A stretch of 64,000 nt of DNA from Nectonema munidae (GCA_030549495.1 JAUIRK010000463.1:495001-559000), one strand, 5' to 3'; counted from the stretch's first letter, positions 49,610-62,774 are shown. Notes: generated by a model from the letters alone, not told the origin. Translations and numbers: made by a program.

Positions 49610-50560
49610 TGAAACTTCTTTTCTCTAACCAGTTCAAAGATTGCAGAAATTGTTTTTCTGGGGGTTCCTAATCTTAAGGATGACTTCATATGTTCATCTG
49701 TAAGTCTAGAACGCAAGTAATTCTTATTCAATTTCAATGTGGGAAAAAAAGTTTCATTTTCCATTAATAAAAATTTTTGAAAAGTTTAGAATTTTTTTTA
49801 TTTGTTATATCAATATTTTCTGTTTTTACAATACAAAAAAGGATCAAAGAATGAAAGCATGCAAAATATTGACCCGAGTAATAATACTTAATAGTTTCCC
49901 AAAGAGAAGTACGAAATCTTCGTCTTCTAATTCTAAAACGTCATTATGTTTCGTATAACCATGAACAATACAATTTCTTTTCTAAGGGCAAAAAATGTTT
50001 CCAAAACTTCACTTCGATTAAGCCAGCATATTTTCGAATGGTAGAGAAGCTCACCATACTCGCTACCGATTTATTTTTAAAAAATTGTTAAAATGACGAT
50101 GCCTTAGGCTACTTGATCTGATATCGTTGATGGGTTAACTACAACACTCATAACATTCTTAAACTTCACTGCTTTTCCGCGAGGGCTTCTTGGTGAATCA
50201 GGTGGTAAACAAAACCAATTAATTCAAAGCCCAAATATAGCTATTTAGCTCTTACTAAGCCAATCAAACATAGCTGGCGCACCATTAGTAGCTATAAGAA
50301 CTAGATTTTCCCAATTCAAACTATCACCTTAAATAGCTTTTTCCAAAGCTTAAAAAATATTTACTCTTGATTTGTCTTTAGGGAAGTAAAAACAAGTAGT
50401 TCTTCACTCTTCAGTTACTTTACGGTTTTATCAACGCCTTGATTGAAAATTGTAGAAAATTGAGTATGACAAATAGCTGTACTTTATGATCAAGTGCTAA
50501 GGAATATGCATGAAAGTTTTGTGATAACCTTAGCAACCGTGTTAGCAAAAGGACTGATTT
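49610..50560 (-). pseudogene. Decayed hAT transposase (GTF2IRD2/ZBED-like group)
   Basis: Minus strand, read across frames. ALEKAI with LNWENLVLIATNGAPAMF (about 50270-50335) matches the D-G-A-PAM catalytic-region motif of this hAT group, though Asn replaces the expected Asp before GAPAM. An IHQEAL-like stretch follows (about 50185-50200). YGELLYHSKICWLNRSEVLE with TFFALRKEIVLF (about 49965-50060) matches the HTEVRWLSRGKVL region, and LNKNYLRSRLTDEHMKSSLR (about 49670-49735) is the C-terminal dimerisation part. Several stops and frameshifts. Length corresponds to roughly half of a full transposase. Clear inactive DNA transposon. Confidence 0.75.
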
Positions 50561-51077
50561 CACTTTTCCTTGATTGACAAAGAATGAATTTGGCATTTTC
50601 GCTCGTATATACTTGATTTTTAATTACAAAATATTTATATTCCCAACGCCCTTGAAAAGTTCTATTTTCATCGGATATTTTTCGTTTTTTTCAGAAGACA
50701 TTTTAATTAAAAATAATTTCAGTGGATTTTTTTTATTACAAAAAAAAATTTTAAAAGTAGCTTAAAAATTAAAAACATTATCTTTAAATATAAACAAATT
50801 AAGATAATTTACTGTAAAAAGGAGAAATAAATAGGGTTTTGTAAAAATTTAATACAAAATACTGTTACATTGTCTTTTTGTACATAGTAGAGAAAAGAAG
50901 GCTCTATTAATATATTAGGCTTCTAAATTATAAAAAGTGTACAATATATTTTCAAAAAGGTAAAACATATACTTTATATCTGGGTTTTTAAAGCAAAAAT
51001 GATTAGTGTAATAAAGAAATAATTTTTTTTAATTCAAAATTTTATATTAAATCATGATCTATTTATGCACATCTTAA

Positions 51078-51311
51078 CAGTGGCGTACTTATCTTAAGTG
51101 CCAACTGGGACAGGAGCTCATTTTGGCGCCCTTCAAAATTTCAGAGAACACTTCAAAAAGCTCAAAAATTAATAATACAGGTAAATAGGTATGGAATATT
51201 GGAATAAAAGGTATTACAAAGCAACATTACACTACTCAGTAAGTCTAAAATATCACAATTAAATTTTTATTGATGATAATAAATTCTGCTGCCCCTCTTG
51301 GTACACCACAG
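51078..51311. mobile_element. 234-bp hAT-type MITE, CAGTGGCGTAC ends
   Basis: Left end CAGTGGCGTACTTATCTTAA; the right end, reversed, reads CTGTGGTGTACCAAGAGGGG. Flanking CATCTTAA and CCTTTTAA may be a decayed 8-bp target duplication, as hAT elements make. No coding part. Confidence 0.65.
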
Positions 51312-51924
51312 CCTTTTAATAATTTTAATTTTAAAGATATTTTTTTATTATTATTATTATCTAAAGAAAAATGTCCAAAATCTGATTATAAATTCTACCC
51401 AAATCAAATAATATAACAAAGAAGAAAAAGCTTTCAAGTATACGAAGAAGAAACAACTTTAGGGAAGTGTAGAGCAAAGCGTTTAGCAAATAATATAATT
51501 AATTTAAAATGCCCTATCACTCTTTTCACAGCGCATATACTTTTCCTTTCTTGTTATGAAGAATTTTTTGCTGCAATTATTCAAAAAGTATTGTGCCATT
51601 GGACATGAAGAGTGCACTTACAGTTTGACTAGTCGTACAATAGTTGATCAAGACTTCTCACTAACACTAGTCTGTTTCAGTGACTCACAGGCCGTAAAAA
51701 ATAAACCAAGGGTTGAGTGTTGGAGACGCGTGCTTTAGAGTATCTGAATCCACCACGGTCATCAGGTCAGCGGAGTCAGAGAGGAAATATCAGATTTCAA
51801 CTCCGACTCAAATACATAAAAAATCTCACTCCGACTCCAAATATCTAAAAATTCGAATAAGGACGTAGTCTTTTCAATGACTCAACGGCATTCCATGTAT
51901 TTATGCAAGGAAATAGTCAGCATT

Positions 51925-52010
51925 AATCCTTTGATAAAGTAGTGTTGGGTTCGATTCCGCATCACGCCTACTTTCCTCATAGTTGGATACAAGCGAGCTA
52001 CATTTACCTT
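51925..52010 (+). mobile_element. tRNA-derived SINE fragment
   Basis: B box GGGTTCGATTCCGCATCA at 51946, then the tail CTTTCCTCATAGTTGGATAC shared with the SINE near 60.3 kb. The A box is not clear, so the 5' part is decayed. Confidence 0.55.
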
Positions 52011-52669
52011 TTACCTTTGAAGCATTGCTTTTAGAAAGGTATACATACACCTGCTTTTATTTCTCAATGAATTCTGATATAACTTAAAATAGAGCATATT
52101 TATTTTGCCAGAAAGAGTAAACCATAGAACTAGCTAATCACATAAAGGCCTTTTTTGAGCAGCAGCGTACATCTGTATATACGCTATGAAATCATTTTTG
52201 TTATGTCGATAAAATAGAAGCAGGCAGGACGCCAACCATGGATGCAGCCAATTTCGCACTAATAAATTAAGGAGTGCGTATCCGATATGGGATTTGGAAA
52301 GGAATTCCATCAAATTAAATCCTTGATTCCTCCTTCTCTAAGTTTGCTCCAGATACTTCAGTCGAAGTTTTATACCAAAAAGAAAAATATATGACAAGCA
52401 AAAAGAAATATGTGTGTACATTGCTATTCAGAAAAGAGAAAAGAGGGTGGAGTAGAAAACTTAAAAAGTTACTTGTTGTTATTACGTGTAATCGAAAGTT
52501 GTAAAGTCTATCAAGTGAATTTTACGACATTCATATTTATTTTCTTTTTCATGATGTCTTTTTTCTTTTTTTATTTATTTAATTTGCCTATTATTTTGTA
52601 TGTACAAGGCATAATAGTTGACAAATGCTCACCCAATTTCTAAAGGAGCCTTAATGTGTAAAATTTTGG

Positions 52670-52765
52670 GAAGTTATAGTTGGAGTTAGGATTAGTGTAG
52701 AATTAGCATTAATTTTAGTATCAGAGTTAGTATTAGGGTTGGTGTTAGGTTTAGTGCTAGTGAAA
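52670..52765 (+). repeat. Degenerate GTTAGNATTAG minisatellite
   Basis: GGAGTTAGGATTAGTGTAGA and onward: about ten imperfect 6-to-12-nt units of TTAG/GTTAG type up to TTAGTGCTAG. It resembles an interstitial TTAGG-like array but is too degenerate to call telomeric. Confidence 0.5.
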
Positions 52766-53556
52766 TCGTACATACATACATTTACATATACATTTTTTGA
52801 CATTCTTGATATAGGATTTGCTATTTATTTGTATTAACACGTCTGACAAAAAAATCTAGACATACATACTGGAGTCCTGCAGTGCGCGGGTATAGCTACG
52901 CGGTTACCTGCAATTGTGGGTAGCCATGGGTGCGCCGCTTTCAAAAACAAAAGAAGCTTATTTAAAAACTTATTTGCTCATGTACAACATTTGGCTGCAC
53001 GGATATTTAGTCGTAAAATTTGGAAGAAATTTAATTTTTAGCATTAATTAATATACTTATAAAGTAGATTGTGATAGCTAAATCAAAAACTAGCGGATTA
53101 ACTAACTAACGTATCATAATCTAATTTTATCAAAGAACAATCATTTTTCCAAATAATTTTGTTGGAAACATCTTCCGCATGATTTGCTTGCATTTCATGT
53201 TTGCTGATGCATGCGTTGGCATGAGTAACGAGATCTGCATGCCGAGTGAAGTGAAATTTTCGAATAGAGGATTCGAATCTTCAGATCATAGTTAGAAAAG
53301 CGAGGTTCAGAATGCAGATTCAAAAAATGCCTTCAATAACTAATTAAAAAATTAAATAAAATAACTAATTTAAAAAAATTAAAAGTAAGAAATTAGGCAC
53401 GTAAGTTTAATTAAGAAAATTGTAGATTCGCATCTGTTGATTTGTGTGAAAATTCTACAAATGAGAGCGTTTAATTTTGAATTCTACATTAAAATACTGA
53501 AACTTGTCGTAAAATTAAAATGGCTGCTCCATCAAATTAGTTCGACTTTAAACATT

Positions 53557-53678
53557 TTAACCATTTGAGGCCCATTTTGACAGCGGTGTACCATAAATAA
53601 AAATCATCTGCTATGAAAAACCATTGAAAAACATAAGCAGACGTTTATTTTTCAAAAACCTCAGTCGTAAAGAATTAA
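53557..53678. mobile_element. TTAA-flanked MITE (family member 4, diverged)
   Basis: TTAACCATTTGAGGCCCATT at the left and CAGTCGTAAAGAATTAA at the right, with internal CATAAGCAGACGTTTAT. TTAA at both edges. Shares the AAGCAGACG core with the other copies. Confidence 0.5.
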
Positions 53679-54739
53679 GCTTCAAGTTTTGTGTAAAGCA
53701 AAAGTTTAATTTTTTTCAATGAGTTTTCATTTTTTCAATGAGTGAACCAAAATGACCGTTTATCATGTCATTTTAACATTCTTCTGTTGTTGAACTAATT
53801 GGAACAGGAGGTAGTAAAAACCTAAAAACAGAATTAACAAAAATGCAGGTAACAACGTTCGCTTGAACACATACTTTGATTTCAATAGAAGTTTAATTTG
53901 TTTCTTTAAAAAAATATTTATATATATTTTTTTTAAATAACTCCATAGTGGGTAGTCTTTGGAGCCATTTCATTAATTTCTCCTCAAAATTTTACTTTGT
54001 ATATAATATAAAAATGATATAAAAACTATTTGGAGGCATATAAGCTAGTGTATTTTTCAAAATTAATTACATTTTTCATTTCATTGTCTCATTTTTATCC
54101 AATTTCTTCTTTTGGTTTTGTTTTATGTAAGAAGATAAAATGAGATTCTGTTTTATGTAAAAAGATAAAATGATATAAAGTTTAACGAAACATCATGGCA
54201 GTTGTTTTTTGAGAAATGATGTGAATTTTTTAAAAGAGATACTAGTTCTATAAAAAAAATATCGTCGCAAAAAATTTAATACATAAGGCTGTTATTTTGC
54301 ACCAGTTGCCTCGTTCGTTGCATTTGAGATACGATGGTTTTATTTTTTTAAATTCAGCAAACTTTTAATATAAGTTAAAGTTTTTATATCTTAACAGCTA
54401 TGTAAAGTTTTGTGAGTTTTCAAATACTCGAAGGAAAGCTATACGCGTTTCAATTTTTTAACTTTAAATACTATATAGTTCGCTCTCGCTTTTTTGCATA
54501 TGCAATGCCTCCGAAGCTTTGCCAAGGTATAGATAAAATATATAAATATTTTTATGTTTGTAAATATATATCTTCAATAAAAGAAGCAAAATTTGATTAT
54601 CTGTCAGGGAAAAACGTATCATAATTTGTAAGAAATGGTTTACAACACTCGCTAATGTTACATTTTATGATTTGCAGAAGATACAGTGATATCTACAGAT
54701 CTGAGAAAAAGAGAAATCTTTATATAATGTTAATATCAA

Positions 54740-54860
54740 CTTTTCCAAATCCCCCTCCCCTCTGTCCACCTTTTGTCAACTTTTGTCAACTTGAAGCCAC
54801 CCCCTCCCACCCAGTCTGTGTTGACGTCAATTGTGAATGACCCCTAACTCCAAAGCGGAC
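54740..54860 (+). repeat. C-rich interspersed repeat fragment
   Basis: AAATCCCCCTCCCCTCTGTC, a duplicated CTTTTGTCAA, then CAGTCTGTGTTGACGTCAAT and GAATGACCCC. Its composition contrasts sharply with the flanks. It resembles the 3' part of a dispersed element but the family is not identified. Confidence 0.35.
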
Positions 54861-55349
54861 GATTGGCACTACTGTCTCACTCTTATTGAAAGATTAACAA
54901 GTAATTAAAAAAAAGCAATGAAACATATGTGCCATGTAAATAAAGTTCAAGACGTACCAAATTAATTGCATGTAATGCACGTCAAAACAACGTCTGAAAT
55001 GTTTTTATAAAAATAGAAAAACCTCAAAAATTTGTTTAAGAAGGATAAGGAAAATTTTATTAAAAGTAGTGACTTGAGGCGAATGAATATACGCAATGCA
55101 TGTTAATTAAAGCCATATTGTATCATATTTCTTTGCAGTTAGGCTAGAAACGCTTTTATTTAAAAAGGTAACCTTGATTTCCGTGCATTTACAAGGATTT
55201 GTGCACGCATCATCATTAAAAGAAGAAATGATCCCTCCATATACTCATTCTAACAAAGTGGATAAATAACTTTGAAATAAATATATACCGACAGTTGAAA
55301 CCTTTTATATAATAAATGCATAAAAAGTAGGGTATGTAGTTTTTGAAGA

Positions 55350-55445
55350 GCTGGGAGAGCAGCGTAAGGGTGGTTAGATACTTGGCTTCAAAACCCAAGG
55401 TCTCGTGTTCCATCCAGCCTTCTTTCCTCATAGTTTCACACATTT
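55350..55445 (+). mobile_element. tRNA-derived SINE fragment
   Basis: GGTGGTTAGATACTTGGCTT (A-box side), GTCTCGTGTTCCATCCAGCC (decayed B box) and CTTTCCTCATAGTTTCACA tail, in the same order as the copy near 60.3 kb. Confidence 0.55.
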
Positions 55446-57189
55446 ACTTTTACGTGTTATTCAAAAGATTCAAATTGGCATACAATTTTAAATACAAAAC
55501 TAAATCTAAACAAAAGCGTGCCAAAGAGAGATAAAAAATTCGGCAACCAAAAAATATACATAGTAAAAGAGTAAAAAAGGAGATAAAATTTTATAATACT
55601 TCGCCTTCTCCAAGTTTCTTCAGACTTCCACCCAAAATGGGGGAGAATACGAGTGTAGGAAAGTGCTAAGTGTAGAATATTTGTGTATAATAGTGTTTTT
55701 AAGTTTTCCGAAGTAACAATAGGGCTAGCATGTTAGATGGATCTCCCAAAATGGGAGAGAAACGCTGTTGAACTTGTCTTCAAAACCATTCTTATAAGTG
55801 TGGAATAACAAAGGCGTGACATAAATACAGAATTAGGAGTGCTGCTATGAGGATAAAGTGAGAAAAAGTTTTAAAGTGTATTTGAAAAAAGTATTAGATT
55901 TGTTAAAGTTCTTGTTTTCCATCACAGGAACTGTGTTCTCTATAATTTTTTAATTGAAATGCAAATTGTGTGCACTTCGGTTGCTGGTTTGTGATGATCG
56001 CCTCAAGGGTTGAAGTATCATGTATATTACCTAGACTTGGGTTTGCTACTACTAAAAATAACTTCGTTATGATCATCGTTACTTTGAACAAAATATACTT
56101 AGTGATTTACATTGTTAAAATTTTGGTTGTTTTCGTTATCTTTACCTTAACAAAAAGTTTCGTTTCTTTTTGTTAATTTTTTTCAAAAAAAAAGATTGAC
56201 TATTTTTAGAAAATAACAAAAAAAGTATTAAAGTTCAAACACATAAATGCGTTGAAAGTTTTGTAATTTTTGAAGATTACATATAATTAGCTGAAATTTC
56301 TTCAAATCAAAGAATGAAAGGAACAAAAAACTATACAACTTTTTTTAATTTTATTTCATTTATAAAATAGAGATTGTTATTTTTGGCTATACATTTTACC
56401 ATCGTGGATGTTAATTCATCAAAACAATTTTTTTTAGAAGTTTAAGAAAAATTTTCTACATAACAAAATTATTAATTAAAAATTAAAACACACTTTTGTA
56501 TTTTTTTCGTTCTACGTTGCATGAATCTTAAAAATTGCATATTATATACCGTGTTTAGCATATTACAAGTGATCCTTCTAATATGAGCCATAATATTTTT
56601 TTAGATTTCAGTTGCCTCTATGTTCAAAAAATTTAAATGTCCCAAAAAATTCAAAAGAGCCCAGTGGGGAGTGAATTTTTAAGTCAGGTCAGGGATCGGG
56701 TTGGACAGATGCTCTCCCCGCGAGGAACAGGGCAGGTAGGGGAACAATTTTATCAATGATCTAATAAAAAAGTATTTCATGAAGCAAAAAGATGAAATGA
56801 ATTTTTTTATTTAAGCTAATTTTTAAATGATTTATTATTTTGCCCAACAAAATTAACTCTTCAACTTTTTCAGGATTCAAGCTACTTCGTTTACTGTAAT
56901 CGGAAGTGAACAATCTTTCTGATTGAGAGTTAGTTGCTTTCCGGTATTATTTTATTTTATTAAGGTATAATTCTGAATAGTATTTTGTAATTTTTTTAAA
57001 ACCTATTTGGAAATCCTTATAAGACTATCTAAGAATAATTAAAAAAAATTAGATCAGAGGAAAAGGAGACGCCATTTTGAAGAAAAAAGAATCAGGAAAA
57101 CGAAAAGAAGCTTACATTTTTTTGAAAAATGGCATTTCGATAGAAAAGTATAGGGACGCATCGATTAGTGAGATCGTATGATACGAAAT

Positions 57190-57720
57190 AAATTTCAATT
57201 TCATAGGAGATTTCTTGCAACCGAACCCAAAAATTTCTTCAGTATTATTTCATATTATTGAAATCATGTTGATAAGTAAATATTGTATATATTTACAAAA
57301 GGATAGTGAAGATAATAAAGATTTTTTAAATAATGTATATATTTGCAAAATATTAACGATAAAATTTTGTATCGATTCCCCGATAACGGGGTTATAACCT
57401 TTACCGCGGAGAACGCGAAAGATCGGGGTCCCCGCTGGGCTCTGCAAACTTCATATTTCCTTTGTGTATTTTTTAACCCTAGCAGCACAATCGCTTACCC
57501 CTTTGAAGGACAAGCCAACGGAAAAGACGCCATATGCTATATTATGTCACACAAGAATCGCGATGACAGAGAAAGGTTAGCTGTTGATAAAATCAATAGT
57601 AGTACGCATATTACATTGAGAAATCCATTTTCAATGCATTCGTTCGTAACTACGTGTTGAAGTGTCCAAAACGGAAGTATGATTGATGATTGTAAAGCGA
57701 TCATCGTATAAGAAGTAATC
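57190..57720. other. GC-richer unidentified block with open frames on both strands
   Basis: Around 57375-57540 the sequence is GC-rich (CCCCGATAACGGGGTTATAA, GGGGTCCCCGCTGGGCTC) in AT-rich surroundings. A 105-codon plus-strand frame (57343-57660) reads RFPDNGVITFTAENAKDRGP and onward; minus-strand frames also stay open. I recognise no protein family. Could be a retroposed or horizontally acquired fragment, or a GC-rich transposon part. Confidence 0.3.
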
Positions 57721-60229
57721 AACGACGTATGATGATATATTTACTGTTTGTCTTCTATTTTTGCGCGTGTGTAACTAACTGAATAGTCTTGAATATAGAG
57801 CTGGATAAAGACACAGTTTCATATTTTGTAATGCAATCTGTACACTTAGAATCATGGTAAAAATAGTTTCACCTCTTTCACGTTCCTTTGTAACAGTGAT
57901 ATCAGTGAAATAAGCGATTCGTACTTATATTCATGAGAAAGTTATCAAAGTGAAAGTTCAACTTCAAATAATTCTTATGACATTTCTGACAGTCTTGTTG
58001 CTACTAACAAGGCAATTTTTGCTTGTACACTAAGTCTACATCGGGAAGAGAAATATCAGAAATATTTCACAATCAAAACCAGCAGATCCTAAATATGGAG
58101 CTGAACTTTTGAGGGTTGTCTTGGTATTTCTAAATTACTTATGAAAGAAACGTTGATTGTTCATCATATAAAACTTTACTAAACTAATTACGAGTAGTTT
58201 TTTTTTTAATTTTATTGATTGACCCAAACTTCTAAGTTCCAACCCAAAACAGTAATTTATTTCCCACATATCAAAAGTTTGAAGTTACGGATTTGTTGGC
58301 TTATTTTGCTTCTACACTATATATTGGACACTCAAAGAATTCATCAATAAATTTGAAGTATCTTTTTTCAGAAAAACAAGGACAACCTTTGTTGAAAGCA
58401 ACTTGAAGAGATATGTTTCATATTATACATTTAATTATATGTTTTGGTGTTAAAAGTTGTAGAAACAATAGGGATAAAATGTCCCCAGTTAGATATATGA
58501 ATGATTATTTTTATGATATATGTTCGATACATTATACACCCAAAATTTGTTATTATAGATGAGCAGTTAATTAAATTTCATCTAAGCTGTCCCATTAAAA
58601 TTTACTACCCTTCAAAACCTGATCGTTATGGTATTGAAATATATCATAATTCTATAATATAATTGCAATAACTCTATAGAAGTATTAAATTATACGTTTT
58701 AGGGTTAGAAAGCGCAACTATTTTAGTGGTGAAAGTATAGTGAAACGTTTGGTTAGTGATTCAAATTTACCATAACCGATCGGGTTAGCAATAATAATAA
58801 TAATAATTATACAATTTGTGTAACAGTTAAATCAAACAGAACATTCATCCCCTATATAATTAGACGTAATTATTTACAGCCGTTAAAACTTTCGAAGTGC
58901 AAAAGCAAATTTCTATTCACTACAAATGATGCATGCATCTTTGACAGCGTATATTCCCAGTAAACACGCCCGTAAAAATTTCAACCTTTAATCCAGTCAG
59001 CATTTAAAAGGAATCAAAACTAAAAGGCAATATTCTATGCAAGAAACAAACAGTGTTTACGACAATTATAAAAGCGGAGTTCATATAGCAAAAAAACGCT
59101 TTGATCTTACACTTGCTATAAACGAAGTTGAAGCTGGAACTACACTCTATTCACTAACTATTTAGGCATAGTTTGTCACAACAGTTGGATTATTCCTAAC
59201 ATAATTCTCCAAATCTACATCCTAGTACAAAAGCTGGTTGAAGTAAACTCAGAAATTTATGTCTAAAACTATGAGACTTAGATCTGAGGATAACCTAATA
59301 CCTAGAAATATCCTTAATATTTTATCGTTGCGAAAATTTGGCGTTGAATGAGCTACAATCTACTTCTAGAGGTAATATTTATTTACTTACATGCAAGGCG
59401 AAAAAAAGAGGAACGAGAAAATGTCAAAGGTGTCACAGATTTATTAGGAAATTAGTCAAATATATTGTAAATAAACACTTTTCTGCACAAATTTACCACA
59501 TGCTTTACAATTCTTTATATATTTTATATTGTTTGTTTTACATCATGTTTCGTTTTCCTTTTTCATTTTAATACCTTTATCTTTTCCAATAGATAGACTT
59601 TTTGCTTTAATAATAATTTTATAAACATGAAAAATTATGATATTTCTAGGCTCAAAATTAATAATTTTGTTATAATTCTAGGAAATTTGTTTTTTTAAGT
59701 TTGAAAACTTTCTTTATATGTTGAAATGTATTTTTTTGAACAAAAAAACCAAAAAAATAAATATATTATAAAAGAATATAAATATATGTAAACATAGATC
59801 AAATTTAGCTACTTTTTTGAAGAGGAACTATTTTGTAATTTATACTTTATAAAAAATGATGAAATCAACAAATATAAATTGTGTTAAATTTTTTGCTCAC
59901 TTTTACAAAAATTTTATGGATTTTTTAGCTAACCAAAAATATAAAAAAAAATATCGGAAAAAAATTATATTTTCTCATTTTGTTTTTATAACTATAATAA
60001 ATCTTTTCATTTTTTCTCAGAATGAAAAAAAACACAAAAATATTATTTTGTATTTAGACGGTATTAACATTAAATTTTTTGTGGAAATTATTTTTCAAAA
60101 GCGTTTTTATTGTGTCAATTATATCAATGATCCAAAACATATCTATAAAAAAAGGATATTTGTAAAAATTAATATAATAATGTTAATATATAATATAATT
60201 TATATTATAATGACTATTTAACGTCAATG

Positions 60230-60335
60230 GGGGCGTGAGTAGGGTTGGTTAGATGCTGGATTCGATAACTCAAGCTCTTGGGTTCGATCCCGCATCAAGC
60301 CTGCTTTTCTCATAGTTCGATACAAGCGGCACAAT
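60230..60335 (+). mobile_element. tRNA-derived SINE
   Basis: A-box-like GGTTGGTTAGATGCTGGATT (60243), B box GGGTTCGATCCCGCATCAAG (60280) and the shared tail CTTTTCTCATAGTTCGATAC (60304). The best-preserved of the SINE copies in the window. Not a tRNA gene: the cloverleaf 3' half does not close. Confidence 0.65.
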
Positions 60336-61438
60336 TGTGCCTTCTCGATGAAAACACATTCTGTAAATATGTAGATTTAAAAAAATCTCAATGTCATATT
60401 ACAAAAAAATTCTCTTATATGCTCATATTTTAATCAAAAATTACATGGTCATTTTTTACTAGATTACATATTTTTTATTTCCTGTAAAATTTACTCGTTT
60501 ATTTGATAACTATTTCAGTGATGTAGATATTGTTCTTTAGTCAAAATCTTGTAGATATTAGCAAATGTTTGCATTTAAAAACAGTTCTTCTCTAAATCAT
60601 ACATCTGTAAAAATTAGCAAATTAAATTTTTTCAGCTTAAATGTTTTATCGCATGGTAAATTTCGCAAAGCTCAATTTTCCTTGGTATATTATTATATGC
60701 ACAGAAACGCGATGTTATCTGGCTTCAAACAAGTAATTTGAACTAATGGGCGTACGCTAGGGGTGGCAAACGGATCATTCGACCTCCCCCTCCCCTTGGA
60801 TTATAGACATGTGTGCTTTTTCAAAGCCGTAGATAATTATATTTTAACATGATTTAAATGTGATGAAAAATAGCAATGTTTAACACATACAGTTAACTTT
60901 ATATAATTGCAGCTGTGTTTTTAAACATAGTCTTGGTCATTTATCTGCATTATAACTTATTTTAGTTAAGCTTTGTTATCATTTATACCTTTGTTTTATA
61001 TTGAATAATTTTAGGATAATTTCTATTGCTTTACATAAACAAAGCGTTTTATTTTATAAGAATCTCGATTTTCATTTCTTGTGTCTTTTCATGACAGATA
61101 TATCAACTATACTGGTGTCTTTTCATAACAGATATATCAAGTTCCTTCGGTCGCCCATGTTTAACTCGGATGTTGTTATTTTTCATGTAAGATTAGTTTG
61201 GTTATGATTTTATTCATTATTTTAGCCGCTTGTGTTCAAATGGTGGGTTGGAGTTTTTTGAATAAACTCAAATATATAATAATTTAAATTATTTGGTTGA
61301 TCATTTTTTTGGCATTTTGTCATTCAAGTATACTACACTTTTTCTTTATATAAGAAACTCCATTTTCTGGATCAGGCCTTAGGTTGCTACGGTTGTAGTA
61401 CTTTTTCAGGTCTCAAGTTGCTTAGGTGGCGCATAGCA

Positions 61439-62060
61439 GGGCCGTATCAAGGGATCGTAGCGCCCCAGGACAAGGGTCCTGAATGGAGCCCCTCCCCCTT
61501 GCTCTTTCTTTTCTCACTCATCCCCACGCCCACCCCATTCTGGTTTAAAAAGTGATTTAGAAAAAAAATGCTCACATTTTTATTAAGCCACATAATTCAG
61601 ATATATACTGACTGAGTCGAAGACAGTCTCCATTAGATGTTCGTTCATTTTTCGTGTTTTAGCAGCAACAAAATTATTGATCACTTCGTCAAAATCAACA
61701 CAATCGAGAACTCCTTTCTCAATGCTCATAAGAGCCAGGCTTTGGAGGCGGGCTTGTCCCATAGTACATAGAGTACTTTTAGAAAATTATTGGAGGTGGG
61801 GGAAGGGCGAAGGTTAAATTTGCCCCCCCCCCCCTCCGGATATGCGTCCTTTCTGCTAGGGCAACATAGAGCCCAGTTTATCCCAGCTACATTACTCTTC
61901 TTGAAGTTTCCTCAGTTGTCTTGGTGGAAACCTTGAAAGGGGAATTTTTTACATCCCCAAGCCCCACCCCCTAAGGTTGTTGACTGGGCAATGAAACGGA
62001 GCCCCCTAGGTGTGGCGCCCCTGGGCAATTGCCCCCCCCCCCCCCCTAACCCCACTGCCC
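61439..62060 (-). mobile_element. hAT element remnant with transposase C-terminus
   Basis: Left end CAGGGCCGTATCAAGGGATC; the right side has GTGGCGCCCCTGGGCAATTG, a matching GC-rich hAT-style terminus. On the minus strand, about 61597-61764, an uninterrupted piece reads MGQARLQSLALMSIEKGVLD and then VDFDEVINNFVAAKTRKM, which is the hAT C-terminal dimerisation signature of the TTF/ZMYM1-like group. The rest of the transposase is deleted. C-runs near 61820 and 62030 may be length-variable. Confidence 0.65.
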
Positions 62061-62649
62061 TCCCCCTTGACCTGGCATGGCATTTTTTTTTATTACATAA
62101 AGGATTTTCATTAAATTATATGAATCTTATATTATATTTATAAATTATAATATAAAATTATATTAAAAAATAATTAAATTAACTCAAAATTTGTACTATT
62201 TCTTAGGAAAGGGAGAAATGAGGTCAATGTTTACAATTCTAAAATTTTAGCAAGAGTTCTTGAGGGTTGCTAAACAAGTTGCGTAATTTTTGACCTGATT
62301 TGAAGCCCGAACCTTTAGCAACTCGATTTCTCATAAAGGAAAAATAGTGTATTCATCACAAAAACTTAACGACAAACAAACACGTATGGAATCTTAAAAA
62401 TCTAGTCTTTTCTTTACTAATTCGATGATCTATTATCGATTTGAAACCATTCTTGCCTAAACACATATTTCAGTTCATTTCAAATTGAAGAATTCTAACT
62501 TTAATAGTAATGTTGGAATTTTCTGAAGATTCAGAAAAATATTCATGCTACATGCAACCTGGCTAGGTAATTGATATTTCTCATTCTGTTCTCATTTTTT
62601 ATTATTATAGCTTAACATTAATTAGTGACTAATTTTACACCTTTTAGAT

Positions 62650-62774
62650 TTTAGACTAATGCGACACCGGTTTCCATTAAAATAAAACTTATCGGCTTAA
62701 ACTTTTACAAGAACTCATCTAAAAAGATAAGCAGACGAGATTAGTTTTGAAAACCCTTGGCACTATAGGCTTAA
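62650..62774. mobile_element. Possible TTAA-type MITE next to exon 1
   Basis: Ends in GGCACTATAGGCTTAA and carries AAGATAAGCAGACGAGATTA, the core of the TTAA family. The left edge is not clear. It lies only about 16 bp from the exon 1 donor. Confidence 0.4.

Noticed and set aside
52670-52765. Interstitial telomere repeat
   Set aside because: TTAG-like units are too irregular for a TTAGG array.
59856-60221. 121-codon plus-strand ORF
   Set aside because: Composition is almost only Lys, Ile, Asn, Phe and Tyr, as expected from chance in very AT-rich DNA.
60240-60320. tRNA gene
   Set aside because: A and B boxes are present but no closed cloverleaf; the same sequence with the same tail recurs, so it is a SINE.
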